This document shows positions 9,425 through 17,717 of a stretch of 64,000 nt of DNA, piece after piece. Position 1 is the first letter of the stretch. Each line of letters begins with the position of its first letter. The stretch is taken from assembly GCF_013111185.1 (NCBI RefSeq), contig NZ_WVRE01000006.1, positions 124,001-188,000 of the forward strand, written 5' to 3'. The DNA is from Ruegeria sp. HKCCD7303. Lineage in GTDB: Bacteria; Pseudomonadota; Alphaproteobacteria; Rhodobacterales; Rhodobacteraceae. Under the pieces are notes generated by a model that ran no database searches, was not told where the DNA came from, and saw only the letters and a list, made by a program, of their open reading frames with translations. A program made the translations under genes and the position numbers.

Positions 9425-10018
9425 ATGGCGAAAACGATACAGTTCTGGTTCGAATTCGCCTCAACCTATTCCTATCTCAGCGCAATGCGGATCGAAACCG
9501 CGGCGCAAGCCAAGGGCGTTTCGATTGAATGGCACCCTTTTCTGCTGGGCCCGATTTTTGCCGATCAGGGCTGGCGGACCTCTCCTTTCAACCTCTACCC
9601 GGCAAAGGGGCGTTATATGTGGCGCGACATGGAACGCCTCTGTGCTGCACGGCAATTGCCGTTAGTGCAACCCGATCCCTTTCCGCAGAATTCTGTGGCT
9701 GCAGCGCGCCTGACGCTTGCCATTGAGGATCACGCGAAGAGGGCTGAATTTGTCAAGGCGGTCTATACTGCCGAATTTGGGGCCGGCCGCAATATCTCGG
9801 ACCCAAACATACTGAAGGATTGTCTGAAAACGGCCGACCTGCCATCTGCCATACTGAGTCGTGCGCAGGACCCCGACGTCAAGGCGGCCCTTTTTGCGCA
9901 ATCCACCCGCGCCGAAGAGCTTGACCTGTTCGGAGCACCCAGTTTTTTAGTCGGAGACGAGTTGTACTGGGGCGACGATCGTCTGGACGCGGCTTTGGAT
10001 CATGCGGCCTCAATTTAG
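9425..10018 (+). CDS. 2-hydroxychromene-2-carboxylate isomerase-type DsbA-fold protein
   Basis: The 197-residue product opens with IQFWFEFASTYSYLSAMRIE and continues IEWHPFLLGPIF, typical of the kappa-GST/HCCA isomerase branch of the thioredoxin fold. The Ser in FASTYSYL takes the place of the usual active-site Cys. The C-terminal DLFGAPSFLVGDELYWGDDR block is the conserved cis-Pro region. Family members use glutathione; the true substrate is unknown and an aromatic degradation role is not supported by neighbours. The Usp stop and this start are 9 bases apart. Confidence 0.88.
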   Translation: MAKTIQFWFEFASTYSYLSAMRIETAAQAKGVSIEWHPFLLGPIFADQGWRTSPFNLYPAKGRYMWRDMERLCAARQLPLVQPDPFPQNSVAAARLTLAIEDHAKRAEFVKAVYTAEFGAGRNISDPNILKDCLKTADLPSAILSRAQDPDVKAALFAQSTRAEELDLFGAPSFLVGDELYWGDDRLDAALDHAASI

Positions 10019-10087
10019 AACCGTTCCAAATCTTGACTTCCCGCGCCCCTGCGCGCATATCAGAGGCACATCAGACGGAGCTGCCTC

Positions 10088-10651
10088 ATGTTCATCCAGA
10101 CCGAATCCACCCCAAACCCGGCCACGTTGAAATTTCTGCCCGGCCAAACGGTGCTTGAGGCTGGAACTGCGGACTTCCCAACAGCGGAAGCGGGCGAGAA
10201 ATCCCCTTTGGCCAAACGCATCTTTGCCGTCAACGGCGTAACGGGTGTGTTCTTCGGTAACGATTTTGTTACTGTAACCAAGTCTGACGACATTCAATGG
10301 GATCACATCAAACCCGCCATTCTGGGTGCGGTGATGGAACATTACCAATCGGGCCAACCTGTGATGGGCGCGGATGCGACTGCTGCATCTGGTCATGCAG
10401 AACACACTGGCGAAGACGCTGAAATCGTCAATCAGATCAAAGACCTGCTGGACAGCCGCGTGCGTCCGGCAGTGGCTCAGGACGGTGGTGACATTACTTT
10501 CCACGGCTTTGATCGCGGTATCGTTTACCTGCACATGCAAGGTGCCTGCGCAGGCTGCCCGTCTTCGACGCTGACGTTGAAGATGGGTATCGAAAACCTG
10601 CTGCGTCACTACATCCCCGAAGTGACCGAGGTCCGTCCTGTTGCCGTCTGA
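10088..10651 (+). CDS. nfuA: NifU-family iron-sulfur cluster scaffold (Nfu type)
   Basis: Carries or delivers Fe-S clusters to apo-proteins. The 187-residue product has an Nfu N-terminal domain (MFIQTESTPNPATLKFLPGQ) and a C-terminal NifU domain with the cluster-binding CxxC at Cys154 and Cys157 (GACAGCPSS). This is the Nfu1-like architecture of alphaproteobacteria rather than the A-type-plus-Nfu fusion of Escherichia coli. It overlaps tsaB by 11 bases. The TCA and electron-transport Fe-S enzymes encoded elsewhere in the window would be typical clients. Confidence 0.93.
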   Translation: MFIQTESTPNPATLKFLPGQTVLEAGTADFPTAEAGEKSPLAKRIFAVNGVTGVFFGNDFVTVTKSDDIQWDHIKPAILGAVMEHYQSGQPVMGADATAASGHAEHTGEDAEIVNQIKDLLDSRVRPAVAQDGGDITFHGFDRGIVYLHMQGACAGCPSSTLTLKMGIENLLRHYIPEVTEVRPVAV

Positions 10652-11231
10652 CCCGACGATTCTGGCATTTGATACATCGGCCGCGCATTGCGCGGCCGCT
10701 TTGCTGCGTGGCGGTGAAATCGTTGCCTCTCGGGCCGAAGCAATGTCACGCGGGCAAGCCGAACGCCTAATGCCTTTGCTTGAAGAGCTACTTGCCCAGG
10801 CTGGGTGCACATGGTCCGATCTTGACGCCATCGGTGTAGGGATCGGCCCCGGCAATTTCACCGGCATTCGAATCTCGGTCTCTGCCGCGCGTGGGCTTGC
10901 CCTGGGTCTTGATGCTCCGGTCGTCGGCGTTTCAGGGTTTGATGCTTTGACGAAACTGAGCGATGCAAACCAACTCCCCTGTATCGCTGCGCCGCGCGAT
11001 CAGGTTTATGTTCAAGTCCCCGGCAGCAAACCAAGCCTGATGCCAAAGAGCGAGGCCGAGGCGCTTGGGCCTTTGTTTTCCTGCCAGGACCCAGAGAAAC
11101 AGGTCCAGGCCATTGCCCGCCTGACCGCTGAACGGTGGCACGATGTCAGCGAACCACCTGCGCCACTATACGTCAGACCTGCGGACGCAGCGCCCTCGCG
11201 TGATGTGTCACCGGTCTTGTTGGACGAATGA
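10641..11231 (+). CDS. tsaB: tRNA threonylcarbamoyladenosine biosynthesis protein TsaB
   Basis: TsaB is the partner of TsaD in forming t6A37 on ANN-decoding tRNAs. The ASKHA-fold start ILAFDTSAAHCAAALLRGGE and the motif GVGIGPGNFTGIRISVSAAR are diagnostic. At 196 residues it is on the short side but complete. The start is TTG at 10641, inside the end of nfuA. The stop overlaps the rimI-like gene by ATGA, the usual tsaB-rimI pairing. Confidence 0.93.
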   Translation: MPSDPTILAFDTSAAHCAAALLRGGEIVASRAEAMSRGQAERLMPLLEELLAQAGCTWSDLDAIGVGIGPGNFTGIRISVSAARGLALGLDAPVVGVSGFDALTKLSDANQLPCIAAPRDQVYVQVPGSKPSLMPKSEAEALGPLFSCQDPEKQVQAIARLTAERWHDVSEPPAPLYVRPADAAPSRDVSPVLLDE

Positions 11232-11641
11232 CGCCGGACGAGATGGCATCGACTCATGTTGCTGCGTTCACGCAGTCGCGCCCTTGGTCCGCCAGTGAAT
11301 TTGAAAGCCTGCTGGAGAACGCCTTTACCCACTATGTTGGAGACGCTCGCTGTTTTGCCTTGTATCAAGTTATCGCGGGCGAGGCCGAACTGCTGACAAT
11401 TGCGACTCACCCCACGGTGCAACGACAGGGCCTAGCACTGCAAACAATGCGCAACTGGCACAAACGGGCCGCTGCGTTGCATGCAAGCCGGGCCTTTCTG
11501 GATGTGGCTGCGGATAATGAGCCTGCAATCGCGCTATACAAACGTTGTGGTTACCATCGTTGCGGGATGCGACCGAACTATTATTCGCGCGAAACGGGCC
11601 TAAAAGCCGACGCTCTGGTGATGGAATGCCGCCTGCCCTGA
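11228..11641 (+). CDS. GNAT acetyltransferase, RimI-like
   Basis: RimI acetylates the N-terminus of ribosomal protein S18. The 137-residue product has the GNAT acetyl-CoA motif in LLTIATHPTVQRQGLALQTM and the C-terminal NEPAIALYKRCGYHRCGMRPNYY block. The canonical Q/R-x-x-G-x-G/A reads QRQGLA. It is co-translated with tsaB through an ATGA overlap, which supports the RimI assignment. Weak spots are the short length and divergent N-terminus, so general GNAT activity is the safe claim. Confidence 0.85.
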   Translation: MTPDEMASTHVAAFTQSRPWSASEFESLLENAFTHYVGDARCFALYQVIAGEAELLTIATHPTVQRQGLALQTMRNWHKRAAALHASRAFLDVAADNEPAIALYKRCGYHRCGMRPNYYSRETGLKADALVMECRLP

Positions 11642-11799
11642 GGGCAAGGGGACATTTTTTGGACCATTTGGTCAGGAATCAATTGACCACGACGGTTGCA
11701 AACCCTCTTAATACCCGCCATCACAACAGTTATGCTCGCTAAACGTGGGTAAACGGGACTAATCTAATCCTGTGCCAACATAAAAACTGGGAGACCGAA

Positions 11800-12798
11800 A
11801 TGACCCTGATGAAATCCTTGATGGGTGCTGCCGCTGCGGTTGCACTGACTGCGGGTGCCGCTCTGGCCGAACCGGCGCTGATCTTTGATCTGGGCGGCAA
11901 GTTCGACAAATCGTTCAACGAAGCGGCACATAACGGCGCACAGCGTTGGGCAAACGAAACCGGCGGCAAGTACCGCGAAATCGAATTGCAATCGGAAGCT
12001 CAGCGCGAGCAGGCCCTCCGCCGCTTTGCCGAAGCAGGCGCGAACCCGATCATCACCATGGGATTTGCCATGGCAGACCCTCTCAGCACGGTCGCACCTG
12101 ACTATCCTGACACCAAATTTGTTGTTGTTGATGTAACCTGGCTGGACGCACCGAACCTTCGTCAGGTCGGCTTTGCCGAACACGAGGGCTCGTACCTTGT
12201 TGGAATGATGGCGGCCATGGCGTCTGAGTCCGGCACGGTTGGCTTCATCGGTGGTATGGATGTTCCACTTATCCGACACTTTGGGTGTGGCTATGCACAG
12301 GGCGCCAAAGCCGTTAACCCCGAGATCAACGTCATTGCCAACATGACAGGAACAACCCCAGCTGCATGGAACGACCCGGTAAAAGGGTCCGAGCTGACCA
12401 AAGCACAAATCAGCCAAGGCGCTGACGTGATTTATGCCGCGGCGGGCGGAACCGGTGTTGGCGTTCTGCAGACCGCAGCCGACGAAGGCATTCTGTCGAT
12501 TGGCGTGGACAGCAACCAGAACCACCTGCATCCCGGAAAAGTTCTGACCTCGATGCTGAAACGTGTGGACGTTGCTGTTTATGAAGCGATGAAAGCAGGC
12601 GACAAGGTCGAAACTGGTGTGTTCGTCATGGGTCTGGCCGAAGACGGTGTTGGCGTGGCTATGGACGAAAACAACAAAGAGCTTGTTTCGGTTCGTATGA
12701 GCGACGCTGTGGATGAAGCCCGTAAAGGCATCATCAACGGCGATATCAGCGTTGTCAGCTATTACGAGAACGACAGCTGCCCCGCGCTGCAGTTCTAA
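11800..12798 (+). CDS. BMP-family substrate-binding lipoprotein/periplasmic protein of a nucleoside-type ABC transporter
   Basis: The 332-residue product has a signal peptide ending near AALAEP and the BMP/PnrA block LIFDLGGKFDKSFNEAAHNG, with FVVVDVTWLDAPN and VGFIGGMDVPLIRHFGCGYA. Known family members bind purine or other nucleosides. It heads a four-gene transporter set (binding protein, double ATPase, two permeases). GGGAG lies 9 bases before the ATG. The following 87-base GC-rich gap probably lets the binding protein be made in excess over the membrane parts. Confidence 0.93.
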   Translation: MTLMKSLMGAAAAVALTAGAALAEPALIFDLGGKFDKSFNEAAHNGAQRWANETGGKYREIELQSEAQREQALRRFAEAGANPIITMGFAMADPLSTVAPDYPDTKFVVVDVTWLDAPNLRQVGFAEHEGSYLVGMMAAMASESGTVGFIGGMDVPLIRHFGCGYAQGAKAVNPEINVIANMTGTTPAAWNDPVKGSELTKAQISQGADVIYAAAGGTGVGVLQTAADEGILSIGVDSNQNHLHPGKVLTSMLKRVDVAVYEAMKAGDKVETGVFVMGLAEDGVGVAMDENNKELVSVRMSDAVDEARKGIINGDISVVSYYENDSCPALQF

Positions 12799-12885
12799 GA
12801 CACATGCGGGGCGGGGGTCTCCTCCGCCTCGCTTCCCACTCTGCCGCGCCGTCTGTGCGGCCCCTTCGGCAATTGAGGACAAGAC
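12799..12885 (+). other. GC-rich intercistronic spacer with small hairpin
   Basis: The gap between the binding-protein gene and the ATPase gene holds C/G-rich runs and a short inverted repeat, GCCGC at 12843-12847 with GCGGC at 12857-12861. There is no T-run, so it is not a clear terminator. Such spacers after binding-protein genes often stabilise the upstream message; that role is inferred. Confidence 0.35.
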
Positions 12886-14415
12886 ATGACCGTCCCCGCC
12901 ATTGAGCTCAAAGGGATTTCCAAAGCCTTTGGGCCGGTTCAGGCCAATAAAGACATTTCCATCAGCGTCGCCCCCGGTACGATCCATGGAATCATCGGAG
13001 AAAACGGTGCGGGCAAATCCACGTTGATGAGCATCCTTTTCGGCTTCTACAAAGCCGACAAAGGTGAGATTTGGATCAACGGTACCAAGACTGATATCCC
13101 GGACAGCCAGGCAGCCATCGCCTCGGGCATCGGGATGGTGTTCCAGCATTTCAAGCTGGTGGAAAACTTCACCGTTCTGGAGAACATCGTTCTGGGTGCC
13201 GAAGATGGCGGGTTGCTGGCCCCGTCTTTGGCCAAAGCCCGTAAAGAGCTGAAAGAGCTGGAAGAAGAATACGAGCTGTTCGTTGATCCTGACAAGCGCA
13301 TCGATGAAATTGGCGTGGGCATGCAACAGCGTGTCGAGATCCTGAAAGCACTGTATCGCAAGGCCGAGATACTGATTTTGGACGAACCAACCGGCGTGCT
13401 GACTCCGGCTGAAGCAGATCAGTTGTTCCGCATTCTCGACCGCCTGCGGGCCGAGGGGAAAACGATCATCGTGATCACGCATAAACTGCGCGAGATCATG
13501 GAAAACACTGACACCGTGTCGGTTATGCGACGCGGGCAGATGACTGCGACTGTCAAAACGTCCGAAACCAGCCCTGAAGAGCTGGCCGAGCTGATGGTAG
13601 GCCGCAAGGTTCTGTTGCAGGTCGACAAGGTCCCTGCGAAACCCGGCAAACCCATCCTGGAAATTGAAAAGCTGAGCGTTTTCGACTCGGCTGGTGTGGA
13701 AAGGGTCAAGGGGATCGACCTCACAGTGCGCGCTGGTGAAATCGTCGGCATCGCCGGGGTGGCTGGCAACGGTCAATCAGAGTTGCTTGAAGTTCTGGGC
13801 GGTATGCGCCCGGGTCAGGGCACGATCAGACTGAACGGTCAGCCTCTGGCGCTGAGTGGCGCAGGTTCGGACGGTCAGGCCCGCCGCGCCCAGCATATCG
13901 CGCACGTGCCGGAAGACCGGCAGCGTGAAGGTTTGATTATGGACTTCCACGCGTGGGAGAACGTCGCCTTCGGCTATCACCGCGACCCTGCTTATAAACG
14001 CGGTATCTTTATGGACAATGCCGCCCTGCGTGCCGATACCGAGGCCAAGATCGAGAAATTCGATGTCCGGCCGCCCGACGCATGGCTGGCTGCCAAAAGT
14101 TTTTCAGGCGGCAACCAACAAAAAATTGTCGTCGCGCGCGAGATTGAGCGGAACCCAGACCTTCTGCTGGTCGGACAACCAACGCGCGGCGTAGATATCG
14201 GCGCGATCGAGTTCATTCACAAGCAGATCGTTGCGCTGCGCGATCAGGGCAAGGCAATCCTGCTGGTTTCGGTCGAACTGGAAGAGATATTTTCGCTATC
14301 CGACCGGATTGCGGTGATGTTTGATGGTCACATCATGGGCGAACGCCTGCCTCACGAAACAGATGAAAAAGAACTGGGCCTGTTGATGGCCGGTGTTGCG
14401 GGGGAGGCCGCGTAA
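12886..14415 (+). CDS. ABC transporter ATP-binding protein (two nucleotide-binding domains), nucleoside type
   Basis: The 509-residue product contains two ABC domains in tandem, as in sugar and nucleoside importers of the RbsA/NupA kind. Domain 1 has Walker [10 protein letters not shown] near residue 42 and Walker [10 protein letters not shown] near residue 163. Domain 2 has the degenerate Walker [10 protein letters not shown] and signature SFSGGNQQK. It would power uptake by the two downstream permeases. It follows the binding-protein gene on the same strand and ends just before the first permease start. Confidence 0.95.
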   Translation: MTVPAIELKGISKAFGPVQANKDISISVAPGTIHGIIGENGAGKSTLMSILFGFYKADKGEIWINGTKTDIPDSQAAIASGIGMVFQHFKLVENFTVLENIVLGAEDGGLLAPSLAKARKELKELEEEYELFVDPDKRIDEIGVGMQQRVEILKALYRKAEILILDEPTGVLTPAEADQLFRILDRLRAEGKTIIVITHKLREIMENTDTVSVMRRGQMTATVKTSETSPEELAELMVGRKVLLQVDKVPAKPGKPILEIEKLSVFDSAGVERVKGIDLTVRAGEIVGIAGVAGNGQSELLEVLGGMRPGQGTIRLNGQPLALSGAGSDGQARRAQHIAHVPEDRQREGLIMDFHAWENVAFGYHRDPAYKRGIFMDNAALRADTEAKIEKFDVRPPDAWLAAKSFSGGNQQKIVVAREIERNPDLLLVGQPTRGVDIGAIEFIHKQIVALRDQGKAILLVSVELEEIFSLSDRIAVMFDGHIMGERLPHETDEKELGLLMAGVAGEAA

Positions 14416-14416
14416 C

Positions 14417-15511
14417 ATGGAAAAAATGCCCAAATGGGCCGATGTGATCCTGATCCCACTGATCAGTTTGCTTCTGGCCGCGATCCTGTCGGCGCTTGTG
14501 ATTCTGGCCATCGGCGAGAACCCGATTGACGCTGTGAAGCTAATGGTAACTGGTGCGCTGGGGTCGACCTATGGTTGGGGCTACACGCTCTATTACGCGA
14601 CCAACTTCATGTTCACCGGCCTTGCGGTAGCCGTCGCCTTTCACGCCCGGCTGTTCAATATCGGCGGTGAGGGTCAGGCCATGCTGGGCGGGCTTGGTGT
14701 CGCAATCATTTGTCTTACGATTCCGTGGCCGCACTGGAGCATTGCTTTGCTCGCTGCCTGCGCCGCTTCGGCCCTATTTGGTGCTGCCTGGGCTGCAATA
14801 CCGGCCTATCTGCAAGCCAAGCGTGGCAGCCATATCGTGATCACCACGATCATGTTCAACTTCATCGCTGCCGCCGTCCTGAACTATATGCTGGTGAATG
14901 TCATGAAACCGGCCGGGTCACAGGACCCTGCAACGGCGCGCTTCCCCGAAGCCACGCACTTGCCGAGCTTCCAGTCGATGTTCTCGACAGCAGACAATGT
15001 TGTGTTCCGGGGGGCGCCTGCCAACATCTCGTTCTTTGTGGCAGTTCTGGCCTGTTTTGTAGTCTGGGCACTGATCTGGCGGACACGGCTGGGCTATGAG
15101 ATTCGAGCCTATGGTCATTCTGAAACGGGTGCTGTTTACGCCGGCATTTCGCCTGTGCGGATCACTATCATTGCGATGCTGATTTCGGGTGGATTGGCAG
15201 GCATGATGGCCATCAACAACGTCATGGGTGAGGCTGAACGTCTGGTGCTGAACCCAACCGAAGGCGCTGGTTTTATCGGTATCGCCGTCGCGCTGATGGG
15301 CCGGTCACACCCATTTGGGGTTTTCCTGGCGGCGCTGTTGTTCGGGTTTCTTTATCAGGGCGGCGCGGAGCTGGCGCTTTGGACACAAATCCCGCGTGAA
15401 CTGATCGTGGTTATTCAAGCCTTGGTCATTTTGTTCACCGGTGCGCTGGACAACATGGTACGCATGCCGCTTGAGAAACTTTTCCTTGGCATGCGGAAGA
15501 GAGCTGAGTGA
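14417..15511 (+). CDS. ABC transporter permease, nucleoside type (first)
   Basis: The 364-residue protein has about 9-10 membrane segments and the branched-chain/nucleoside permease (BPD_transp_2) block GLAVAVAFHARLFNIGGEGQ followed by AMLGGLGVA. The ATG at 14417 has GGGGGAGG about 10 bases upstream and is preferred over an in-frame TTG eight codons earlier that lies inside the ATPase gene. Its TGA overlaps the next ATG (TGATG). It forms the heterodimeric channel with the second permease. Confidence 0.94.
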   Translation: MEKMPKWADVILIPLISLLLAAILSALVILAIGENPIDAVKLMVTGALGSTYGWGYTLYYATNFMFTGLAVAVAFHARLFNIGGEGQAMLGGLGVAIICLTIPWPHWSIALLAACAASALFGAAWAAIPAYLQAKRGSHIVITTIMFNFIAAAVLNYMLVNVMKPAGSQDPATARFPEATHLPSFQSMFSTADNVVFRGAPANISFFVAVLACFVVWALIWRTRLGYEIRAYGHSETGAVYAGISPVRITIIAMLISGGLAGMMAINNVMGEAERLVLNPTEGAGFIGIAVALMGRSHPFGVFLAALLFGFLYQGGAELALWTQIPRELIVVIQALVILFTGALDNMVRMPLEKLFLGMRKRAE

Positions 15512-16479
15512 TGGAATTCTTCGTTACCCTCATCCAGGTACTGGATTCGACGATCCGCCTGTCCACGCCCCTGCTTCTTGCGTGTCTGGCTGGTCTTTTT
15601 TCGGAACGTGCAGGTATTTTTGACATTGGCCTCGAAGGCAAAATGTTGATGGCGGCGTTCTTTTCCGCAGCTATAGCAGCCGTCACGGGATCTGTCTGGC
15701 TGGGTTTGCTTGCTGGTATCGCATCCTCGTTGTTACTGTCCGGGCTGCACGGGTTGGCGTCGATCACCTTCCGAGGCAATCAGCTCATCTCGGGTGTGGC
15801 CATCAACTTTCTCGCCTCTGGGCTGACCGTTTTAATCGCCCAAAGCTGGTTTCAGCAAGGTGGGCGTACACCGTCCCTTTTTGGCGGAGGACGGTTCGAG
15901 CCCATCAATTTCCCGTTTGCAGAATCGCTCAGCAGTGTACCGATTGTTGGTCCGGTTTATTCCGAATTGCTCTCGGGTCATTCGATTCTGGTCTATGTGG
16001 CATTTCTGATGGTTCCAGCGACGTGGTGGGTCCTTTATCGCACACGGTTCGGCCTACGCTTGCGGGCAGTGGGCGAAAACCCGGCAGCGGTGGATACAGC
16101 AGGCGTGTCCGTGGTTGGCCTGCGTTTCGCGGCGGTGGCCATCTGCGGCGTCTTGTGCGGTATCGCGGGTGCCTATCTGGCCACTGCCTTGCAAGCTGGG
16201 TTCGTCAAAGAAATGACCGCCGGTCGCGGGTTCATCGCGCTGGCGGCGCTCATCTTTGCGAAATGGCGCCCTTGGCACGCCATGTGGGCTTGCCTGTTGT
16301 TTGGCCTTTTGCAAGCCATCGCACTGCGGTTCCAGAACATCGATCTGGGCGGGATCGTGATCCCGGTGCAGGTCATGGATGCCCTGCCCTATATCCTGAC
16401 AGTTGTGATTCTGGCTGGATTCGTTGGCAAAGCTGTGCCCCCGCGTGCAGGTGGCGAACCCTATGTAAAGGAACGCTGA
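15511..16479 (+). CDS. ABC transporter permease, nucleoside type (second)
   Basis: The 322-residue membrane protein carries LLACLAGLFSERAGIFDIGL and EGKMLMAAFF, the hallmark of the second BPD_transp_2 subunit in BMP-type systems. It shares one base with the upstream permease (TGATG at 15509-15513); a GTG one codon earlier is also in frame. This is the last gene of the transporter set and is followed by a 315-base gap. Confidence 0.94.
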   Translation: MEFFVTLIQVLDSTIRLSTPLLLACLAGLFSERAGIFDIGLEGKMLMAAFFSAAIAAVTGSVWLGLLAGIASSLLLSGLHGLASITFRGNQLISGVAINFLASGLTVLIAQSWFQQGGRTPSLFGGGRFEPINFPFAESLSSVPIVGPVYSELLSGHSILVYVAFLMVPATWWVLYRTRFGLRLRAVGENPAAVDTAGVSVVGLRFAAVAICGVLCGIAGAYLATALQAGFVKEMTAGRGFIALAALIFAKWRPWHAMWACLLFGLLQAIALRFQNIDLGGIVIPVQVMDALPYILTVVILAGFVGKAVPPRAGGEPYVKER

Positions 16480-16522
16480 TAAGTCCAGTTCAGGAACAAT
16501 TCTGGGTCCTGTTCGCTGCAGA

Positions 16523-16552
16523 GCGGCATGCAGAGTTGATTTTGCATGCCGC
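16523..16552. repeat. 10-bp perfect inverted repeat downstream of the ABC operon
   Basis: GCGGCATGCA at 16523-16532 is mirrored by TGCATGCCGC at 16543-16552 around a 10-base AT-rich loop. In RNA it would form a strong hairpin. No T-run follows, so it is either a factor-assisted terminator of the ABC operon or a protein-binding palindrome in front of the tauE region. Confidence 0.6.
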
Positions 16553-16569
16553 ACCCGCTCTAAGGGGGT

Positions 16570-16704
16570 ATGCAAGTCTACCTGTCCATAACCAAAGATT
16601 CTGTCAGCCCTTCATTTATGTTGGGCGGTGCCGGCAGGATCGGAATTGATCTAACCTTGCATCCAGAAGACTTCTTTTGGCTCATCGAGCCTGGAGGCAT
16701 GTGA
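16570..16704 (+). pseudogene. Short ORF resembling a decayed tauE 5' end
   Basis: A frame with AAGGGGG just before ATG encodes 44 residues starting MQVYLSITKDSV. The intact TauE downstream starts MYIYLPIAEVSV: six of the first twelve residues are identical and most others are conservative. A GGAGR(I/V)G-like segment then also matches GLGGMVG loosely. After about 27 residues the similarity ends and the frame stops. It looks like the remnant of a tauE start region, but it could be a small leader peptide with chance similarity. Confidence 0.4.
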
Positions 16705-16794
16705 CAATGATCTACATGCAACAGACTGCATCAATGGCTTATCATTTGGCCGCATGCGGCAGCGCGGAAACGCAAAATACAAAGTGACGGTAAT

Positions 16795-17715
16795 ATGTAC
16801 ATCTACCTGCCCATAGCCGAAGTATCGGTGAACGCATTCCTCCTGCTTGGTTTGGGCGGAATGGTTGGCGTCTTGTCCGGAATGTTCGGGGTCGGTGGGG
16901 GCTTTCTTATGACGCCGCTGCTGTTCTTCATTGGCATTCCGCCAGCTGTCGCTGTTGCGACCGAAGCCAATCAGATTGTGGCATCGTCCTTTTCCGGTGT
17001 ACTGGCGCATTTCCGACGAAAAACCGTGGACCTCAGGATGGGAACTGTGTTGCTGATCGGAGGTCTTATAGGCGCTGCTTTGGGTGTGGTTGTTTTCAAC
17101 TATCTCAAGAGTCTGGGTCAGGTCGATCTGCTGGTTAAGCTGTGTTACGTGGTTTTCCTTGGCGTCATCGGTAGCCTGATGTTCGTGGAAAGTCTAAGGG
17201 CCCTGCGCAAGGCCAAAATGGGTGGGGCCGCCCCCGCCAAACGCCGTCAGCGGGGCTGGATCCACGCCCTGCCCTTCAAGATGCGGTTTCGCACATCAGG
17301 CCTTTATATTTCGGTCATTCCACCCGTTCTAGTTGGGCTTTTCGTCGGCATTTTGTCTGCAATCATGGGTGTTGGCGGTGGCTTTATCATGGTGCCCGCC
17401 ATGATTTATCTGCTGGGTATGCCAACAAAGGTTGTTGTTGGCACATCGCTGTTTCAAATCATCTTCGTGACAGCCTTTACCACGATGCTTCACGCCACAA
17501 CCAACTACACTGTCGACGTCGTTCTGGCAGTACTGCTGCTTGTTGGCGGTGTGATCGGCGCGCAGATCGGTACTGTTATTGGCGCGCGCATGCCAGCGGA
17601 ACAATTGCGCGTTTTGCTGGCAGCTTTGGTTCTGGCAGTTTGCGGCAAGCTGGCGCTTGATCTGCTTCTGGAGCCTGCCGAGCTTTATTCGCTCGGAACA
17701 GGTGGAGGACACTGA
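16795..17715 (+). CDS. TauE/SafE family sulfite/organosulfur exporter
   Basis: The 306-residue membrane protein has the two repeated TauE/SafE glycine-rich blocks, GVLSGMFGVGGGFLMTPLLF near residue 24 and GILSAIMGVGGGFIMVPAMI near residue 184, with about eight membrane segments. Members export sulfite or sulfoacetate-type anions. The next gene, a TIGR02186 protein, follows after 2 bases and probably acts with it, a pairing frequent in Rhodobacteraceae. The substrate is inferred only from family. Confidence 0.93.
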   Translation: MYIYLPIAEVSVNAFLLLGLGGMVGVLSGMFGVGGGFLMTPLLFFIGIPPAVAVATEANQIVASSFSGVLAHFRRKTVDLRMGTVLLIGGLIGAALGVVVFNYLKSLGQVDLLVKLCYVVFLGVIGSLMFVESLRALRKAKMGGAAPAKRRQRGWIHALPFKMRFRTSGLYISVIPPVLVGLFVGILSAIMGVGGGFIMVPAMIYLLGMPTKVVVGTSLFQIIFVTAFTTMLHATTNYTVDVVLAVLLLVGGVIGAQIGTVIGARMPAEQLRVLLAALVLAVCGKLALDLLLEPAELYSLGTGGGH

Positions 17716-17717
17716 AG

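Larger units (their letters stand above)
16480..16794. other. 315-base intergenic region between the ABC transporter and tauE
   Basis: It contains a 10-bp perfect inverted repeat (listed separately) and then a short reading frame from 16570 that resembles the N-terminus of the following TauE/SafE gene (listed separately). The remaining 90 bases before tauE show no further gene I can support. Confidence 0.6.

Noticed and set aside
11632-11664. TGCCCT-G-AGGGCA followed by TTTTTT after the rimI-like gene
   Set aside because: The loop would be a single base, so a normal hairpin cannot form without losing most of the stem; at best a weak terminator.
13471-13478. GTGATCAC in the ABC ATPase gene (also 14837-14844 in the permease)
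   Set aside because: Both lie inside coding sequence, where the bases encode conserved Val-Ile-Thr residues, are single and are not paired at 21 bp. Not counted with the sdh/suc operators.
11764-13776. 670-codon open frame on the minus strand
   Set aside because: It is antisense to the BMP-family and ABC ATPase genes, whose plus-strand frames show clear family motifs. The translation is rich in His, Arg and Phe and resembles no family; long antisense frames are common in high-GC DNA.
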